This document shows positions 1-9,107 of a stretch of 64,000 nt of DNA, one piece after another. How positions within the stretch are numbered: the first letter of the stretch is position 1; the number at the start of each line of letters is the position of its first letter. The stretch comes from Acidobacteriota bacterium (GTDB taxonomy: Bacteria > Acidobacteriota > Holophagae > Holophagales > Holophagaceae). Below the pieces are notes generated by a model. That model had not been told where the DNA came from. It saw only the letters and a program-made list of their open reading frames with translations, and did not search any database. Made by a program: the position numbers and the translations under genes. The stretch lies in contig JACPUT010000018.1 in NCBI GenBank assembly GCA_016192145.1, positions 402,772 through 466,771 of the forward strand. The letters run 5' to 3'.

Positions 1-3000
1 TCAAGGTGCCGGTGAGCGGCCGATCGAGGGGCAGGGCGATGGTCCGATCCTTGAACTTCACGTGCAGGCCGAGTTCCCGGATGTTCTCGTACTCGGCCAG
101 GCGGAGGTTGGCGTGCTCCACGTCGAGGGTGCCATCCAGCCTGGGATCTCGGTAGGTGCCGTGGGCAAGCAGATCGAAGGTGCCTTGGCCTTCCGGCCGG
201 AGGCTGTGCAGGAGGTTCCCCTCCTCGACGTCCAGCAGGACATCGGCGATGGTCTTCAGATCCCCGAGTTCCATGCTGCCCTCGGAACGGATGCTCATGG
301 GGGCGGTGTCCGAGAAGGGGAGGGTTCCTTTGAGCCGGAGGGAGGCGCTTGGGCGCAACTGCCCTTCGGGGGAGAGCCCTTTGCGCTGGAGCCCTTCCAG
401 GAACAGATCCAACGCGGCGCCCGCGCCGTTGCCGATGACTTGGCTGGGTTGGGATTGGCGCAGGGTGAATGCGGGGAAGGTGCCTTCGAGCCGGGCCAGC
501 TGGCCCTTCCACTGGAGCCCCGACTCGGGGGTCCAGCGCCCCTGCCCCTGGAAATCGGCGCGGAGATCCTCCATGACATCGCTGGTGAGCCGGGAGGCGA
601 GGCTTTCGGTTTCGCAGGTCTCCGGAACCACCTTCACCTGGACCTTCCCGTCGACGGCCGTGCCCGACTTCCGGGCCTCCAAGGCGAGGATGGGGGCTTC
701 GTGGGAGGCCTTGGCCAAGCTGGCTCGGAGATCCCTGCCCGTGATGGCGGCCCGGATCTCGAGATCCTCCAGGCTTCGGTCGCCCAGGAGGACCCGGGCC
801 CCGGAGAGGTTGAAATGCCCCCGGGGCAGGGGCCAGGGGCCGAAATCCTGGACGTAGGGCCCTTCGAACAGGATGTCGGCGCGGCCGGTGATCCTGGGCA
901 GGGGAAGATCCGTCTCGAAGGGGCCCGTATCGAGGAGCCCGTTCAGGCGCCCCCACCAGGTGCCCCGCTCGATATCCATGTCCAGCTCGCCCTGCAGGGA
1001 CAGGGGGCCCGAGGGCTGGTCCGCCCCGGGATCGAGGCTGCCCATATCCCCGGCGACGCGGATGTCCATCAGGCGCATGCGAAGCGTTTCGATGTCCATT
1101 TCGAAGCGGGCCGAGGCGGCGGGCACCTTCATCCGGAAGGGGGAGGGGTCGCCCAGCACCACGAGGCTGGCGGCTTCCGCGGTGGCGCACCCCTCCATGT
1201 GGAGATCCCGGAAGGGGCCATGCAATCGCGCCCAGCCGTGACCCGTTCCCTCGAGCTTCACGCCGATGTCCTCATCGGTGAGCCCCGCGGCCCTCAGCCC
1301 GTGGGAAGCAGCCACGCGGGAGGCGGCGAAGCACATGTCCAGTTCATCCCCCTTGGCGGCCTTGGACCAGGTCAGCCAGAGGTTGCCGGTGACTTCGCCG
1401 CCCCCCGCATGGGCCGTGAGCTGATCCACCCAGAGCTGGTCCTTCCGGATCCGCACCTGGGCGGCGACATCCTCCGCTTCCTCCAGTTCCCACCGCGGGC
1501 GATCCACCGCGACCGTGCCCTGGAGATCCAGGCCATCCCTGGGAGAAAAGGCGACCTGGGCCTGGGCGCGCACGGCGCCGCCCATGGGCAGGTTGGTGAT
1601 GTTCCAGGCCCGGAGGGCGGCGGCCACGCTCTCGGCGCGGGCCACGACACTCCCCTCGCCCTGGAGGCCGATGAGCCCCTTCGGCCCCAGCGCGCCGGTG
1701 CCGGTAGAGCTGAGGATCAGGGTACCCAGCCGCAGATCCTGGGCTTTGAAGCGCACCTGGCCCTTTTCCGCGCGCGCATCCAGAGCGCCCGCCGGCCCCA
1801 GGGCATCCGAGGCTTCCCCCTTGAGCTGAAGGGACCAGCGATCGGGCCGCGCCATCTCCGCGAGGGTCTTCGGCCCTTGGGCCCTCCCCTCGATTTGGAA
1901 GGCGGTCTGGGCGGCATCCTGCACCTTGGCGAAGCGTGCGATGAGCTCGCCCTTCAGGTCCTTCACCTGGAACTGCAGGCTCGGAGCAGCCCCCTTGGCC
2001 CAGGTGGCGGAGGCCGCCAGCGTCCCCTGGGGGCTGGACCAGGCCAGATCCTGGAGGGTCACGCTTCTTTCGGTGCCCTTCGCCCGCAGGGCCAGGCGGC
2101 CCGGCTGGATCCCCTTCACGCCCGTTTCGAGGTCGGACCCGTCCATTTCCAGATCCCAGCGTGGCTTCAACAGGCTTCCCGAGAGGCGCGTGGAAACCCT
2201 GACCTCTCCCCTGGGCAAGGCGTCCAGCTTGCCCCACGCGGCGGCCTGGGCCAGATCCACGGTGGCCTTCCCATGCAGATCCGAACGCTTGCTGGGAACT
2301 TCGTACCGGCCCTGGGCCTTCACCTGGGAGTGGCCCAGGCGAAGGCTGGAACGGATGAGCGAAATCACTTCCTCTGAAAGATCCGCATCCAGTTCGAGGG
2401 CCCCGGATTCAGGCCCCGAAGGGCCCTCCACCTGGAATTCCGACGCGAGCAACGCGAGGCGCAGCCGATTGGCGCCAAGGCCCTGGCCCGTGGCCTGGAA
2501 GGGGAGGTTCAGGTGGGGCACCCCCCACGCGGGGCCATCCACGATCACGCGCCCCCCGACCACCTGCAGGAGGTCCAGGCGCACCTGGGGGTTGGGCTTG
2601 GTGCTCTTGGGACGGGCCCTGAGCTTGAGGGCCTTGAGCCGCGCCTCGCTGATGCGGGCGATGGGATCCTCGATGCGCACGAGGTGGAGCCGGGGGGTAT
2701 TCCCGAGGGCGCTCCGGGGATCGAAGCGCACCTCCAGCCTTCGGATGGTGAGCAGATCCCCACCGAGGGCCACGTTATGCAGGATCAGCAGCCCGGAAAA
2801 GGGACGTGCCTCCACCCGCTCCAACTGGAAGGAGAGGCCGGTCTCCTCCTGCACCAACCCATCGATCTTGGAGACTACCCACCGCGTCGTGCCGGGCCGT
2901 TCCAGCACCCAGCTCCCCACTTGCACCAACGTGGCGCCTCCCACGATCACATAGGTGAGCCTCCGCACCCAGGGCCGCGCCCAGAGGCGCCGACAGCCTT

Positions 3001-3019
3001 CGCGGGTGAGGTGGATCAA
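1..3019 (-). CDS. TamB/AsmA-like outer-membrane assembly protein, C-terminus missing (runs off window)
   Basis: The minus frame is open without a stop from 3019 to the window edge, giving about 1006 residues of an incomplete protein. Residues 1-35 are basic, then form one membrane anchor (LTYVIVGGATLVQVGSWVL), followed by a start typical of AsmA/TamB proteins (LVQEETGLSFQLERVEARPF, then LLILHNVALGGDLL). The rest is repetitive beta-rich sequence of the type ...LEGTG...LDLQGTV..., as in the periplasm-spanning lipid-transfer/assembly proteins of the TamB/YhdP class. I chose TTG at 3019 because the frame has no better start and GGAGGT lies 7 bases upstream. The kinase gene ends 49 bases before it on the same strand, so they are probably co-transcribed. 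The family is clear; TamB versus another AsmA-like member cannot be settled without the C-terminal DUF490 domain. Confidence 0.75.
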   Translation of the reverse strand, partial: MIHLTREGCRRLWARPWVRRLTYVIVGGATLVQVGSWVLERPGTTRWVVSKIDGLVQEETGLSFQLERVEARPFSGLLILHNVALGGDLLTIRRLEVRFDPRSALGNTPRLHLVRIEDPIARISEARLKALKLRARPKSTKPNPQVRLDLLQVVGGRVIVDGPAWGVPHLNLPFQATGQGLGANRLRLALLASEFQVEGPSGPESGALELDADLSEEVISLIRSSLRLGHSQVKAQGRYEVPSKRSDLHGKATVDLAQAAAWGKLDALPRGEVRVSTRLSGSLLKPRWDLEMDGSDLETGVKGIQPGRLALRAKGTERSVTLQDLAWSSPQGTLAASATWAKGAAPSLQFQVKDLKGELIARFAKVQDAAQTAFQIEGRAQGPKTLAEMARPDRWSLQLKGEASDALGPAGALDARAEKGQVRFKAQDLRLGTLILSSTGTGALGPKGLIGLQGEGSVVARAESVAAALRAWNITNLPMGGAVRAQAQVAFSPRDGLDLQGTVAVDRPRWELEEAEDVAAQVRIRKDQLWVDQLTAHAGGGEVTGNLWLTWSKAAKGDELDMCFAASRVAASHGLRAAGLTDEDIGVKLEGTGHGWARLHGPFRDLHMEGCATAEAASLVVLGDPSPFRMKVPAASARFEMDIETLRMRLMDIRVAGDMGSLDPGADQPSGPLSLQGELDMDIERGTWWGRLNGLLDTGPFETDLPLPRITGRADILFEGPYVQDFGPWPLPRGHFNLSGARVLLGDRSLEDLEIRAAITGRDLRASLAKASHEAPILALEARKSGTAVDGKVQVKVVPETCETESLASRLTSDVMEDLRADFQGQGRWTPESGLQWKGQLARLEGTFPAFTLRQSQPSQVIGNGAGAALDLFLEGLQRKGLSPEGQLRPSASLRLKGTLPFSDTAPMSIRSEGSMELGDLKTIADVLLDVEEGNLLHSLRPEGQGTFDLLAHGTYRDPRLDGTLDVEHANLRLAEYENIRELGLHVKFKDRTIALPLDRPLTGTL

Positions 3020-3068
3020 GGGCGACCTCCACTCCCTGGGATGTGGGGAGCAAGGGGGTTGGTTCCCG

Positions 3069-4049
3069 TCACGCCCGCTCTCCGCAGGAGGGGCAGCGCG
3101 TGGCCCCGCGGGGCAGGGATTTGAAGCAGAAGGCGCAGAGCTTCGCCTGGGTGGGGTTGGCCAGTGAGCGGTAGGTGGGATGGGGTCCTGAGCTGCCGGT
3201 GTTGGCCATGATGGCGGTGCCCAGGGGGCGCGTCTCCCGGGCCACGCTCTCGCGTAGCTTCAGCAGGGCTTCGAGCATGGCGTGGGCGCTGAGGTAGCGG
3301 TCGCCCAGGTTCACGGAGAGGGCCTTCATGACCACCTCGCCGAAGGCCTTGGGCACGGCGGGGTTCTTGAGATGCGGAGGCACGATCTGCTGGCTCGTGA
3401 ACGCCTGGGCGATCTTCAGCGGATCCGCGTCGTAGAAGGGCACGGTGCCCGTGAGCATCTCGTAGAGGGTGATGCCGATACTCCACAGGTCGGACTGGAA
3501 GACGGCCCGACCGCGGAAGTGCTCGGGCGCCATGTACGGGGGGGAGCCGATGCGCGTGGGTGCGAAAGGGACATGCTTCATGTCCAGTTCGCGGCTGGTG
3601 CCGAAGTCGGTGACCTTGGCCACGCCCTCCTTGGTGACGAGGATGTTGGCGGGGCGCAGATCGCGGTGCAGGATCTGGTGCCCATGGGCGAAGGCGATGG
3701 CGGTGCAGACGTCGATGGCCATCCCGAGGGCCACGGGGGGGGCGAGGAAGCGTTCCTTGCGGATCATGCGGTCGAGGCTCTCGCCTTCCACGTACTCCAG
3801 CACCATGAAGAAGATGCCGTTCTTGCGTTCCACGGTGATGAGCTCGACGATGTTCGGGTGCTTGAGGAGCGCCATGATGCGGGGCTCCTTCAAGAGGTCC
3901 ACGACCTCCTCCTGCTGCTGGTGGGGCACCTTCAGGGCCACCTTCCGGTTCACCCAGGTATCCAGGGCCAGGTACACGGTTCCAAAACCGCCACTGCCGA
4001 GGCGGTCCAGGATTTTGTACTTTCCCAAAGTCTGGTCTTTGGCCAGCAC
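3069..4049 (-). CDS. Ser/Thr protein kinase with C-terminal zinc ribbon
   Basis: A 326-residue cytoplasmic kinase. Seen: glycine loop GSGGFG (residues 18-23), ATP lysine K40 in VALK, catalytic loop HRDLRPAN with D130 and N135, DFG at 148-150, and APE-type MAPEHF. There is no membrane helix. The last about 25 residues are a four-cysteine zinc ribbon (CAFCFKSLPRGATRCPSCGE). The catalytic loop has Arg132 where most kinases have Lys. The frame stays open upstream into rpoD, but that part is antisense-like low-complexity sequence; GTG at 4049 has a GGAG 9 bases upstream and begins just before the kinase fold (LGKYKILDRLG), so it is the likely start. It lies directly after the rpoD terminator and before the TamB-like gene. 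Substrates are unknown. Confidence 0.82.
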   Translation of the reverse strand: MLAKDQTLGKYKILDRLGSGGFGTVYLALDTWVNRKVALKVPHQQQEEVVDLLKEPRIMALLKHPNIVELITVERKNGIFFMVLEYVEGESLDRMIRKERFLAPPVALGMAIDVCTAIAFAHGHQILHRDLRPANILVTKEGVAKVTDFGTSRELDMKHVPFAPTRIGSPPYMAPEHFRGRAVFQSDLWSIGITLYEMLTGTVPFYDADPLKIAQAFTSQQIVPPHLKNPAVPKAFGEVVMKALSVNLGDRYLSAHAMLEALLKLRESVARETRPLGTAIMANTGSSGPHPTYRSLANPTQAKLCAFCFKSLPRGATRCPSCGERA

Positions 4050-4121
4050 CGGTATGAACTCCGAGGTGAGGACTCCAGCATGACCTGATTCCCAGTAGAG
4101 CTCCAGCGAGCCCTTGGATAT

Positions 4122-4169
4122 CCCCGAAAAAAGAACACCGGCCTCGGGGCCGGTGTTCTTTTTTCGGGG
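4122..4169. terminator. Bidirectional-looking intrinsic terminator after rpoD
   Basis: A perfect 22-bp stem (4122-4143 with 4148-4169) and a 4-base loop. The A-rich left arm and T-rich right arm give a T-run on either strand. It sits 8 bases past the rpoD stop and separates rpoD from the kinase gene. Confidence 0.85.
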
Positions 4170-4177
4170 AGGTGACC

Positions 4178-5902
4178 TTAGCCCAGAAAGGCCTTCAAGG
4201 TCTTTGAGTAGCGGGGGTGGCGGATCTTGCGGAGGGCCTTGGATTCGATCTGCCGGATGCGCTCGCGGGTGACGGCGAACTCGCTGCCCACCTCCTCGAG
4301 GGTGTGCTCCGTGGACTCGTCGCCCACGCCGAAGCGCATGCGGAGGACCTTCTCCTCGCGTTCGGTGAGGGTCTTGAGCACGTTGCCCACGGTTTCCTTG
4401 AGGCGCTGCTGGACGACCTGATCCACGGGGGAGCTGACGCTCTTGTCCTCGATGAAATCCCCCAGGTGGGAATCCTCCTCCTCGCCGATGGGCGTTTCGA
4501 GGCTGATGGGCTCCTGGGCGATCTTCATGACCTTGCGCACCTTGGACACGGGCATGTCCATGGCGTGGGCGATCTCCTCGACGGTGGCGTCGCGGTTCAG
4601 CTTCTGCAGCAGCTCGCGCTGGGTGCGGATGAGCTTGTTGATCGTCTCGATCATGTGCACGGGGATGCGGATCGTGCGGGCCTGATCCGCGATGGCGCGG
4701 GTGATGGCCTGGCGGATCCACCACGTGGCATAGGTGGAGAACTTGAAGCCGCGGCTGTACTCGAACTTGTCCACGGCCTTCATGAGCCCGATGTTGCCCT
4801 CCTGGATGAGGTCCAGGAACTGCAGGCCGCGGTTGGTGTAGCGCTTGGCGATGGACACCACGAGGCGGAGGTTGGCCTCGATGAGCTCGGCCTTGGCGGA
4901 ACGGCTGATGGCCTCAGCGCCCTTGAGGGCGTTGAAGTCCTTGTGGAAGCCCTCGCTGACCGTTTCGTACTTCAGGAAGAACTCGGCGAGGGTGGCCTCG
5001 ATGTGCTCCTGTTCCTGCTTGTAGCGCTCCTTCAGCTTGGCGAAGGCGGGGTTCTTCAGGCGGTCCTTCAGTTCCCGGATCTTGCGCTCGCCGGCCATGA
5101 CCTGGGCGTGCTGCTGCGTGATCTTGTCGATGAGGCGCGTGACGGCGAGGCTGTTGAGGCCCAACTTGCGCACCTGGCGGCCCACGCGGCCGCGGGCCAG
5201 CAGGATCTCCCGGTCCAGCTTGCGTTTCTTGGGCAGGGTCTTCTCGCCCTTGTCCACGAGCTTCTTGAGGTCCAGCAGCTCGCGCAGGGCTTGGTCATAG
5301 ACGAGGAGCTTCTCGAACTGGTGGTGAACGTGCTGGGTGGCGGAGGTGCTTTCGGCGTCCTCGTCCTCGTCCACGTCGTCGGAAAGGCCCACGACCTCGC
5401 GGATCTTGCCGGGGTTCTCCTTCAGCATCTTGCCGATGTCGATGAGGAGGCTGGCGGCCAGGCGGCTGTGGGAGAGCAGGCGCATGACGCTGCGGACGCC
5501 CACTTCGATGCGCTTGGCGATCTCGACCTCGTCCTCGCGCTTGAGGAGGGGCACGGTGCCCATCTCTTTGAGGTACATGCGGACGGGATCGTTGAACTTG
5601 TCGCCATCGGCGGAATCGAGATCGACGTCGCCTTCCTTCTCGCTCTTGGGGGCGGGTTCGGCGTGCGTGAATTCGGGCTCGATCTGCTCCTTGGCGAGGA
5701 GGGCCTCCTCCTCCGTTGCGCCGACGCCGACGCCGAGGCGGGCGAAGAGCCCCATGAGGGCCTCGATGTCCGCGGGGGTGCTGGCCGAAGGCGGCAGGAA
5801 GGAATTCAGCTCATCCACCAGGATGTAGCCGCGATTCCGTCCGAGAGAGATGAGCGCCTTCGTCAGCTCGAAGTACGTATCCAAGTTGGGCATCGGAACC
5901 AT
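4178..5902 (-). CDS. rpoD: RNA polymerase primary sigma factor RpoD (sigma-70)
   Basis: The 574-residue housekeeping sigma factor. Seen in order: a region 1.1-like N-terminus ([20 protein letters not shown]), region 1.2 ([16 protein letters not shown]), a long non-conserved insert of about 200 residues, region 2 ([31 protein letters not shown]), region 3 ([13 protein letters not shown]), and region 4 with its helix-turn-helix ([22 protein letters not shown]). It directs core RNA polymerase to -35/-10 promoters. ATG at 5902 has GAGG five bases upstream; an alternative ATG lies at 5893. dnaG ends 142 bases upstream on the same strand, the classical dnaG-rpoD arrangement, and a good promoter lies in that gap. 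Confidence 0.97.
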   Translation of the reverse strand: MVPMPNLDTYFELTKALISLGRNRGYILVDELNSFLPPSASTPADIEALMGLFARLGVGVGATEEEALLAKEQIEPEFTHAEPAPKSEKEGDVDLDSADGDKFNDPVRMYLKEMGTVPLLKREDEVEIAKRIEVGVRSVMRLLSHSRLAASLLIDIGKMLKENPGKIREVVGLSDDVDEDEDAESTSATQHVHHQFEKLLVYDQALRELLDLKKLVDKGEKTLPKKRKLDREILLARGRVGRQVRKLGLNSLAVTRLIDKITQQHAQVMAGERKIRELKDRLKNPAFAKLKERYKQEQEHIEATLAEFFLKYETVSEGFHKDFNALKGAEAISRSAKAELIEANLRLVVSIAKRYTNRGLQFLDLIQEGNIGLMKAVDKFEYSRGFKFSTYATWWIRQAITRAIADQARTIRIPVHMIETINKLIRTQRELLQKLNRDATVEEIAHAMDMPVSKVRKVMKIAQEPISLETPIGEEEDSHLGDFIEDKSVSSPVDQVVQQRLKETVGNVLKTLTEREEKVLRMRFGVGDESTEHTLEEVGSEFAVTRERIRQIESKALRKIRHPRYSKTLKAFLG

Positions 5903-5994
5903 TCAAACCTCAAAGGTGGACCTGCTGGCCGATCCCTGTGATCGGGGTCGGGGCACACTCCCGGCATATTGCCTGGAGCGGTCCAGAACCTATC

Positions 5995-6022
5995 AGTATA
6001 GAGAATCCCTTAAAAACGGCAA
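5995..6022 (-). promoter_or_regulatory. Sigma-70-type promoter for rpoD
   Basis: Read on the minus strand: -35 TTGCCG (6017-6022), 16-base spacer, -10 TATACT (5995-6000). It stands in an A/T-richer patch between dnaG and rpoD, about 95 bases before the rpoD start. Prediction from sequence match only. Confidence 0.6.
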
Positions 6023-6044
6023 GGGCGACGGGTTCGGAGGCGGC

Positions 6045-7769
6045 CTACCGGCCCTTCATGGATTGGGCCAATCGGCTTTTGCGCACAAGCAATTCGGCCA
6101 TTCTCCCCTCCAGCCGGGAACTCATCCCCGGCTCCCCCTGGGTGCGGGGGTCGGCCAATTGGCGCTGGAGAGCCTGGAGCTCCCGCATGACGTAGGCGTT
6201 CTCCAATTTCAGCCGGGTTGATTCAGGGTTGGCCATGGCCTCCGGAGCATCCCGGCGTGAAAGGTCGGCTTCCAGGGCGCGGGCGATTTGGAGCACCTCT
6301 GGCGGCAGCAGTCCGTCATCGCCTTCTGAATCCAACAGGGCCTGCAGGATGGGGGCGCCGGATAGCGCCTCCCACCATGCGGAAGGCCAGGAGTCGACCT
6401 CGGAGGCGTGGCCCGCCCGTGCCAGAAGCACGAGGGCGCGGATCTGCTCATCCAGGGCCAGGTTCGCGGGCATGGCCAGCTCGGGTTCCGCCGGGGCCGC
6501 GGCGCCGCCCCGCTTCCAGACCCGTTCCACCTCCTGCATGGGCAGTTGGAGCTGGTGGGCGAGGCTCACCAGCACCTCGCGGTTCTCGGCCGTGCGGGGC
6601 AGGTAGGGGATGAACTCCGAGAGATCCTTGAAGGCCTCCATGCGGTCCCGGATGCTGCGCATGTCCTTGCCATCCATGGACCGGTTGATGACGAAGGAGG
6701 TCCAATCCGCGGCCTGGCGAAGCAGATCCCGGAAGGCTTCGGCGCCCATGCGGAGGCACCAGGTATCGGGATCCTCGCCCTGGGGCAGTTCCAGCAGACG
6801 GATCTCGAACCCGTGGGGCAGCGCCATGCGCAGGGTGCGATCCATGGCGCGACGGCCCGCGGCGTCGCCGTCGAAGCAGAGGATGAGGCGACGGGAGAAG
6901 CGGCCGATCTGCTTGAGGTGTTCTTCCGTGAGGCTCGTGCCCATGGGCGCCACGGCCGCGTGGATGCCCTGCTGATGCAGCTGGAGCACGTCGAAGTAGC
7001 CCTCGACGATGAGGGCGCCATCCCGCATCTGGCCCTTGGCGCGGTGGAAGCCGAAGAGGGTCTCGCCCTTCTTGAAGAGCGCCGTTTCCCGGGTGTTCAT
7101 GTACTTGGGTTTGATGTCCCCCCAGGCCCGGCCGGCGAAGGCCACGATCCGCCCCCGGGCATCATGGATGGGCAGCGTGAGGCGGTCCCGGAGGAAGTCG
7201 ATGAGGGTGCCGCGCTCCGTGCGGCTCACGAGCCCGGCCTGTTCCAGCAGTTCACCGGAGAAGCCGAGGCCCTTCAGGTGCTCGATGAGGCGGTCCCAGG
7301 AATCCGGCGCCACCCCGAAGCCTGCCTCCTTGCCAAAGGCTTCCTGGATGCCGCGATCCTTCAGGTAGGCGCGGCCCGCGCCATGGCGCTCCAGTTCCCG
7401 CTCGAAGAAGGCTTGGGCTGCGTCCAAGGCGCTGCGCAGCCGCGTCTCCGCATCCACTTCCTCGGAAGAGCGCTCCCGCTGCTTCGGCATCTCGATGCCC
7501 GCATGGCGCGCCAGGGTCTCCAGAGCCTCGGGGAAGGTCATGCCCTCCCGCTCCATGAGCCAGGAGAAGGCATCGCCGTGCTTTCCGCACCCGAAGCAGT
7601 GGAAGAAACCCTTTTCGGGCACCACCTGGAAACTGGGGGACCGCTCGGCGTGGAAGGGGCAGAGGCCCGTCCAGGAGGCCCCGGCCTTCTTCAGCTTCAC
7701 CGCCTGGCCCACGAGGGCCAGAAGGTCGGTGGCGTCCTTGACGCGGTTAACGAGTTCTCTGTCTTTCAT
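6045..7769 (-). CDS. dnaG: DNA primase DnaG
   Basis: A 574-residue replication primase making RNA primers for Okazaki fragments. Seen: N-terminal CHC2 zinc finger (C37, H40, C58, C61 in CPFH...FHCFGCG), catalytic core, TOPRIM acidic motifs (LIVEGYFDV and LCFDGDAAGRRA), and a C-terminal helicase-binding region ending in basic residues. Length matches the family. The start ATG at 7769 begins the conserved MKDRELVNRVKDATDLLALV. rpoD follows in the same direction. Confidence 0.97.
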   Translation of the reverse strand: MKDRELVNRVKDATDLLALVGQAVKLKKAGASWTGLCPFHAERSPSFQVVPEKGFFHCFGCGKHGDAFSWLMEREGMTFPEALETLARHAGIEMPKQRERSSEEVDAETRLRSALDAAQAFFERELERHGAGRAYLKDRGIQEAFGKEAGFGVAPDSWDRLIEHLKGLGFSGELLEQAGLVSRTERGTLIDFLRDRLTLPIHDARGRIVAFAGRAWGDIKPKYMNTRETALFKKGETLFGFHRAKGQMRDGALIVEGYFDVLQLHQQGIHAAVAPMGTSLTEEHLKQIGRFSRRLILCFDGDAAGRRAMDRTLRMALPHGFEIRLLELPQGEDPDTWCLRMGAEAFRDLLRQAADWTSFVINRSMDGKDMRSIRDRMEAFKDLSEFIPYLPRTAENREVLVSLAHQLQLPMQEVERVWKRGGAAAPAEPELAMPANLALDEQIRALVLLARAGHASEVDSWPSAWWEALSGAPILQALLDSEGDDGLLPPEVLQIARALEADLSRRDAPEAMANPESTRLKLENAYVMRELQALQRQLADPRTQGEPGMSSRLEGRMAELLVRKSRLAQSMKGR

Positions 7770-7770
7770 C

Positions 7771-7876
7771 TGGGCTTTCGGCTTTGGACTCTAGGCTCTT
7801 GCTGGCTCCGTCCCATCAGGTCCATTCGGCCGTGGTGGGTCGGCGCCAGCCAGAGCCCAAAGCCGAGAGCCAAGAG
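7771..7876. repeat. Imperfect intergenic palindrome (family D)
   Basis: It fills the whole gap between dnaG and the upstream HMGL-family gene. The left arm (about 7771-7810) and right arm (about 7835-7876) are inverted copies of the same GGCTTTCGGCTTTGG / GGCTCTCGGCTTTGG type core, interrupted by a 7-base indel. No start codon or conserved peptide is apparent. Probably a dispersed REP-like element, perhaps acting as an mRNA hairpin. Confidence 0.6.
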
Positions 7877-7877
7877 A

Positions 7878-9086
7878 CTATAAGAGTGCCCTGATCTCAT
7901 CATCCGTGAGCACCCGCGAGCTCTGCTTCGCTTTCCCGAGGATCCGCTCGATGCGCTCGGGGCTCGTGTCGTGGCCGTTGCTCTCGAGCCAGTAGATGAC
8001 GTTGGAGTGGCCGGCCACGGGGCCGATCTCGATCTCCTGGCGCCGATTCACGAGGGCGGCGGGGACGCCGCTGTAGACGGCATCCGCGAGCTCCGTATCG
8101 CCCCGGCGCAGGGCCTTCACGATGGCCGCCGCGTGGACGCCGGTGCCGGTGCGGAAGGCGTCGCGGCCCAGCAGGGGATAGTTGGCGGGGATCTCGAAGC
8201 CGCAGAGCTCGGCCACGCGGTCCGCCAGGCCGGGAAGGTCCGTGAGGTCCGCCTCCAGGTAGCCCATGAGGATGAGGTTCATCATGAGCTGATCGAGCGC
8301 CACGTTGCCGCAGCGCTCACCGATGCCCAGGATGCTCCCGTGGAGGCGGTCGGCCCCGGCTTCGAAGGCCGCGATGGCGTTGGCCACCCCCACGCCGCGG
8401 TCGTTGTGGCCGTGCCAGTCCAGGCGGATGTGGCCATAGCCCTTGAGCACGTCCTCCTTGATGAAGCCCACGAGGTTGCGCACGCCTTCGGGGGTCGCGT
8501 GGCCGCAGGTGTCCGACAGGCAGATGGCCGAGGCGCCCTCGTCGATGGCGGCGGAGTAGATGGCCTTCAGCACTTCGGGCCGGGCCCGGGTCGTATCCTC
8601 GGTCACCATCATCACGGGGATGTGGTTCCGGCGGCAAAAGCTGATGGACTGGCGCACGGTGGCGACGAGGAAGCCCAGATCCCACCCCTCCACATCCATG
8701 CGGACGGGGCTGGAGCCCAGGAAGGCGCCCGCCTCGAGGGGGATGCCCACCCGCTGTTGGATCTCTGCGATGGGCCGGAGGTCGGCTTCCAAAGTTCGCA
8801 CGGCGGCGTTGGGATGCACGGGGAGGCGGTGATCGCGCACCTCCACCATGAGGGCCTTCACGGCGGCCAGGGCCTTGGGGCCGGCGCCGGGCATGCCCAG
8901 GTCTAATCCATGGACGCCCAGGCGGGAGATGCGATGGAGGAGATCCCGTTTGGCGGAGATATCGGGATCCGTCACGGAGGGGCTCTGGAGCCCGTCGCGG
9001 AGGGTTTCGTCGTTCAGCTGGGGCCGACGGCCACCCGGAGGGGGCAGGGGGCGGTTCCAGTCGTGGATCAGGTCTTCAAGGGTCAT
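7878..9086 (-). CDS. HMGL-family acyl-CoA condensing enzyme (isopropylmalate/homocitrate synthase-like)
   Basis: A 402-residue TIM-barrel enzyme of the family that condenses acetyl-CoA with a 2-oxo acid. Seen: DETLRDGLQSP near residue 25 (metal/substrate motif DxTLRDG), LSDTCGHATP, and the metal-binding HGHND motif (LDWHGHNDRGVGVANAI), then GIGERCGN. It lacks the C-terminal LeuA allosteric domain of about 120 residues, so feedback-regulated LeuA is unlikely. Homocitrate synthase, citramalate synthase or Re-type citrate synthase are all possible; the sequence does not decide. ppx/gppA ends 21 bases upstream on the same strand, so the two may be co-transcribed. Confidence 0.78.
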   Translation of the reverse strand: MTLEDLIHDWNRPLPPPGGRRPQLNDETLRDGLQSPSVTDPDISAKRDLLHRISRLGVHGLDLGMPGAGPKALAAVKALMVEVRDHRLPVHPNAAVRTLEADLRPIAEIQQRVGIPLEAGAFLGSSPVRMDVEGWDLGFLVATVRQSISFCRRNHIPVMMVTEDTTRARPEVLKAIYSAAIDEGASAICLSDTCGHATPEGVRNLVGFIKEDVLKGYGHIRLDWHGHNDRGVGVANAIAAFEAGADRLHGSILGIGERCGNVALDQLMMNLILMGYLEADLTDLPGLADRVAELCGFEIPANYPLLGRDAFRTGTGVHAAAIVKALRRGDTELADAVYSGVPAALVNRRQEIEIGPVAGHSNVIYWLESNGHDTSPERIERILGKAKQSSRVLTDDEIRALL

Positions 9087-9107
9087 GGGGTCAGCGGTGC
9101 GCGGGGC

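Noticed and set aside
62..2377. Long plus-strand open frame of 771 codons
   Set aside because: Antisense to the TamB-like gene; composition is His/Gly/Pro/Leu-rich low complexity typical of reverse frames in GC-rich genes.
4217..5941. Plus-strand open frame of 574 codons
   Set aside because: Exact antisense of rpoD; no family features, and rpoD is unmistakable on the other strand.
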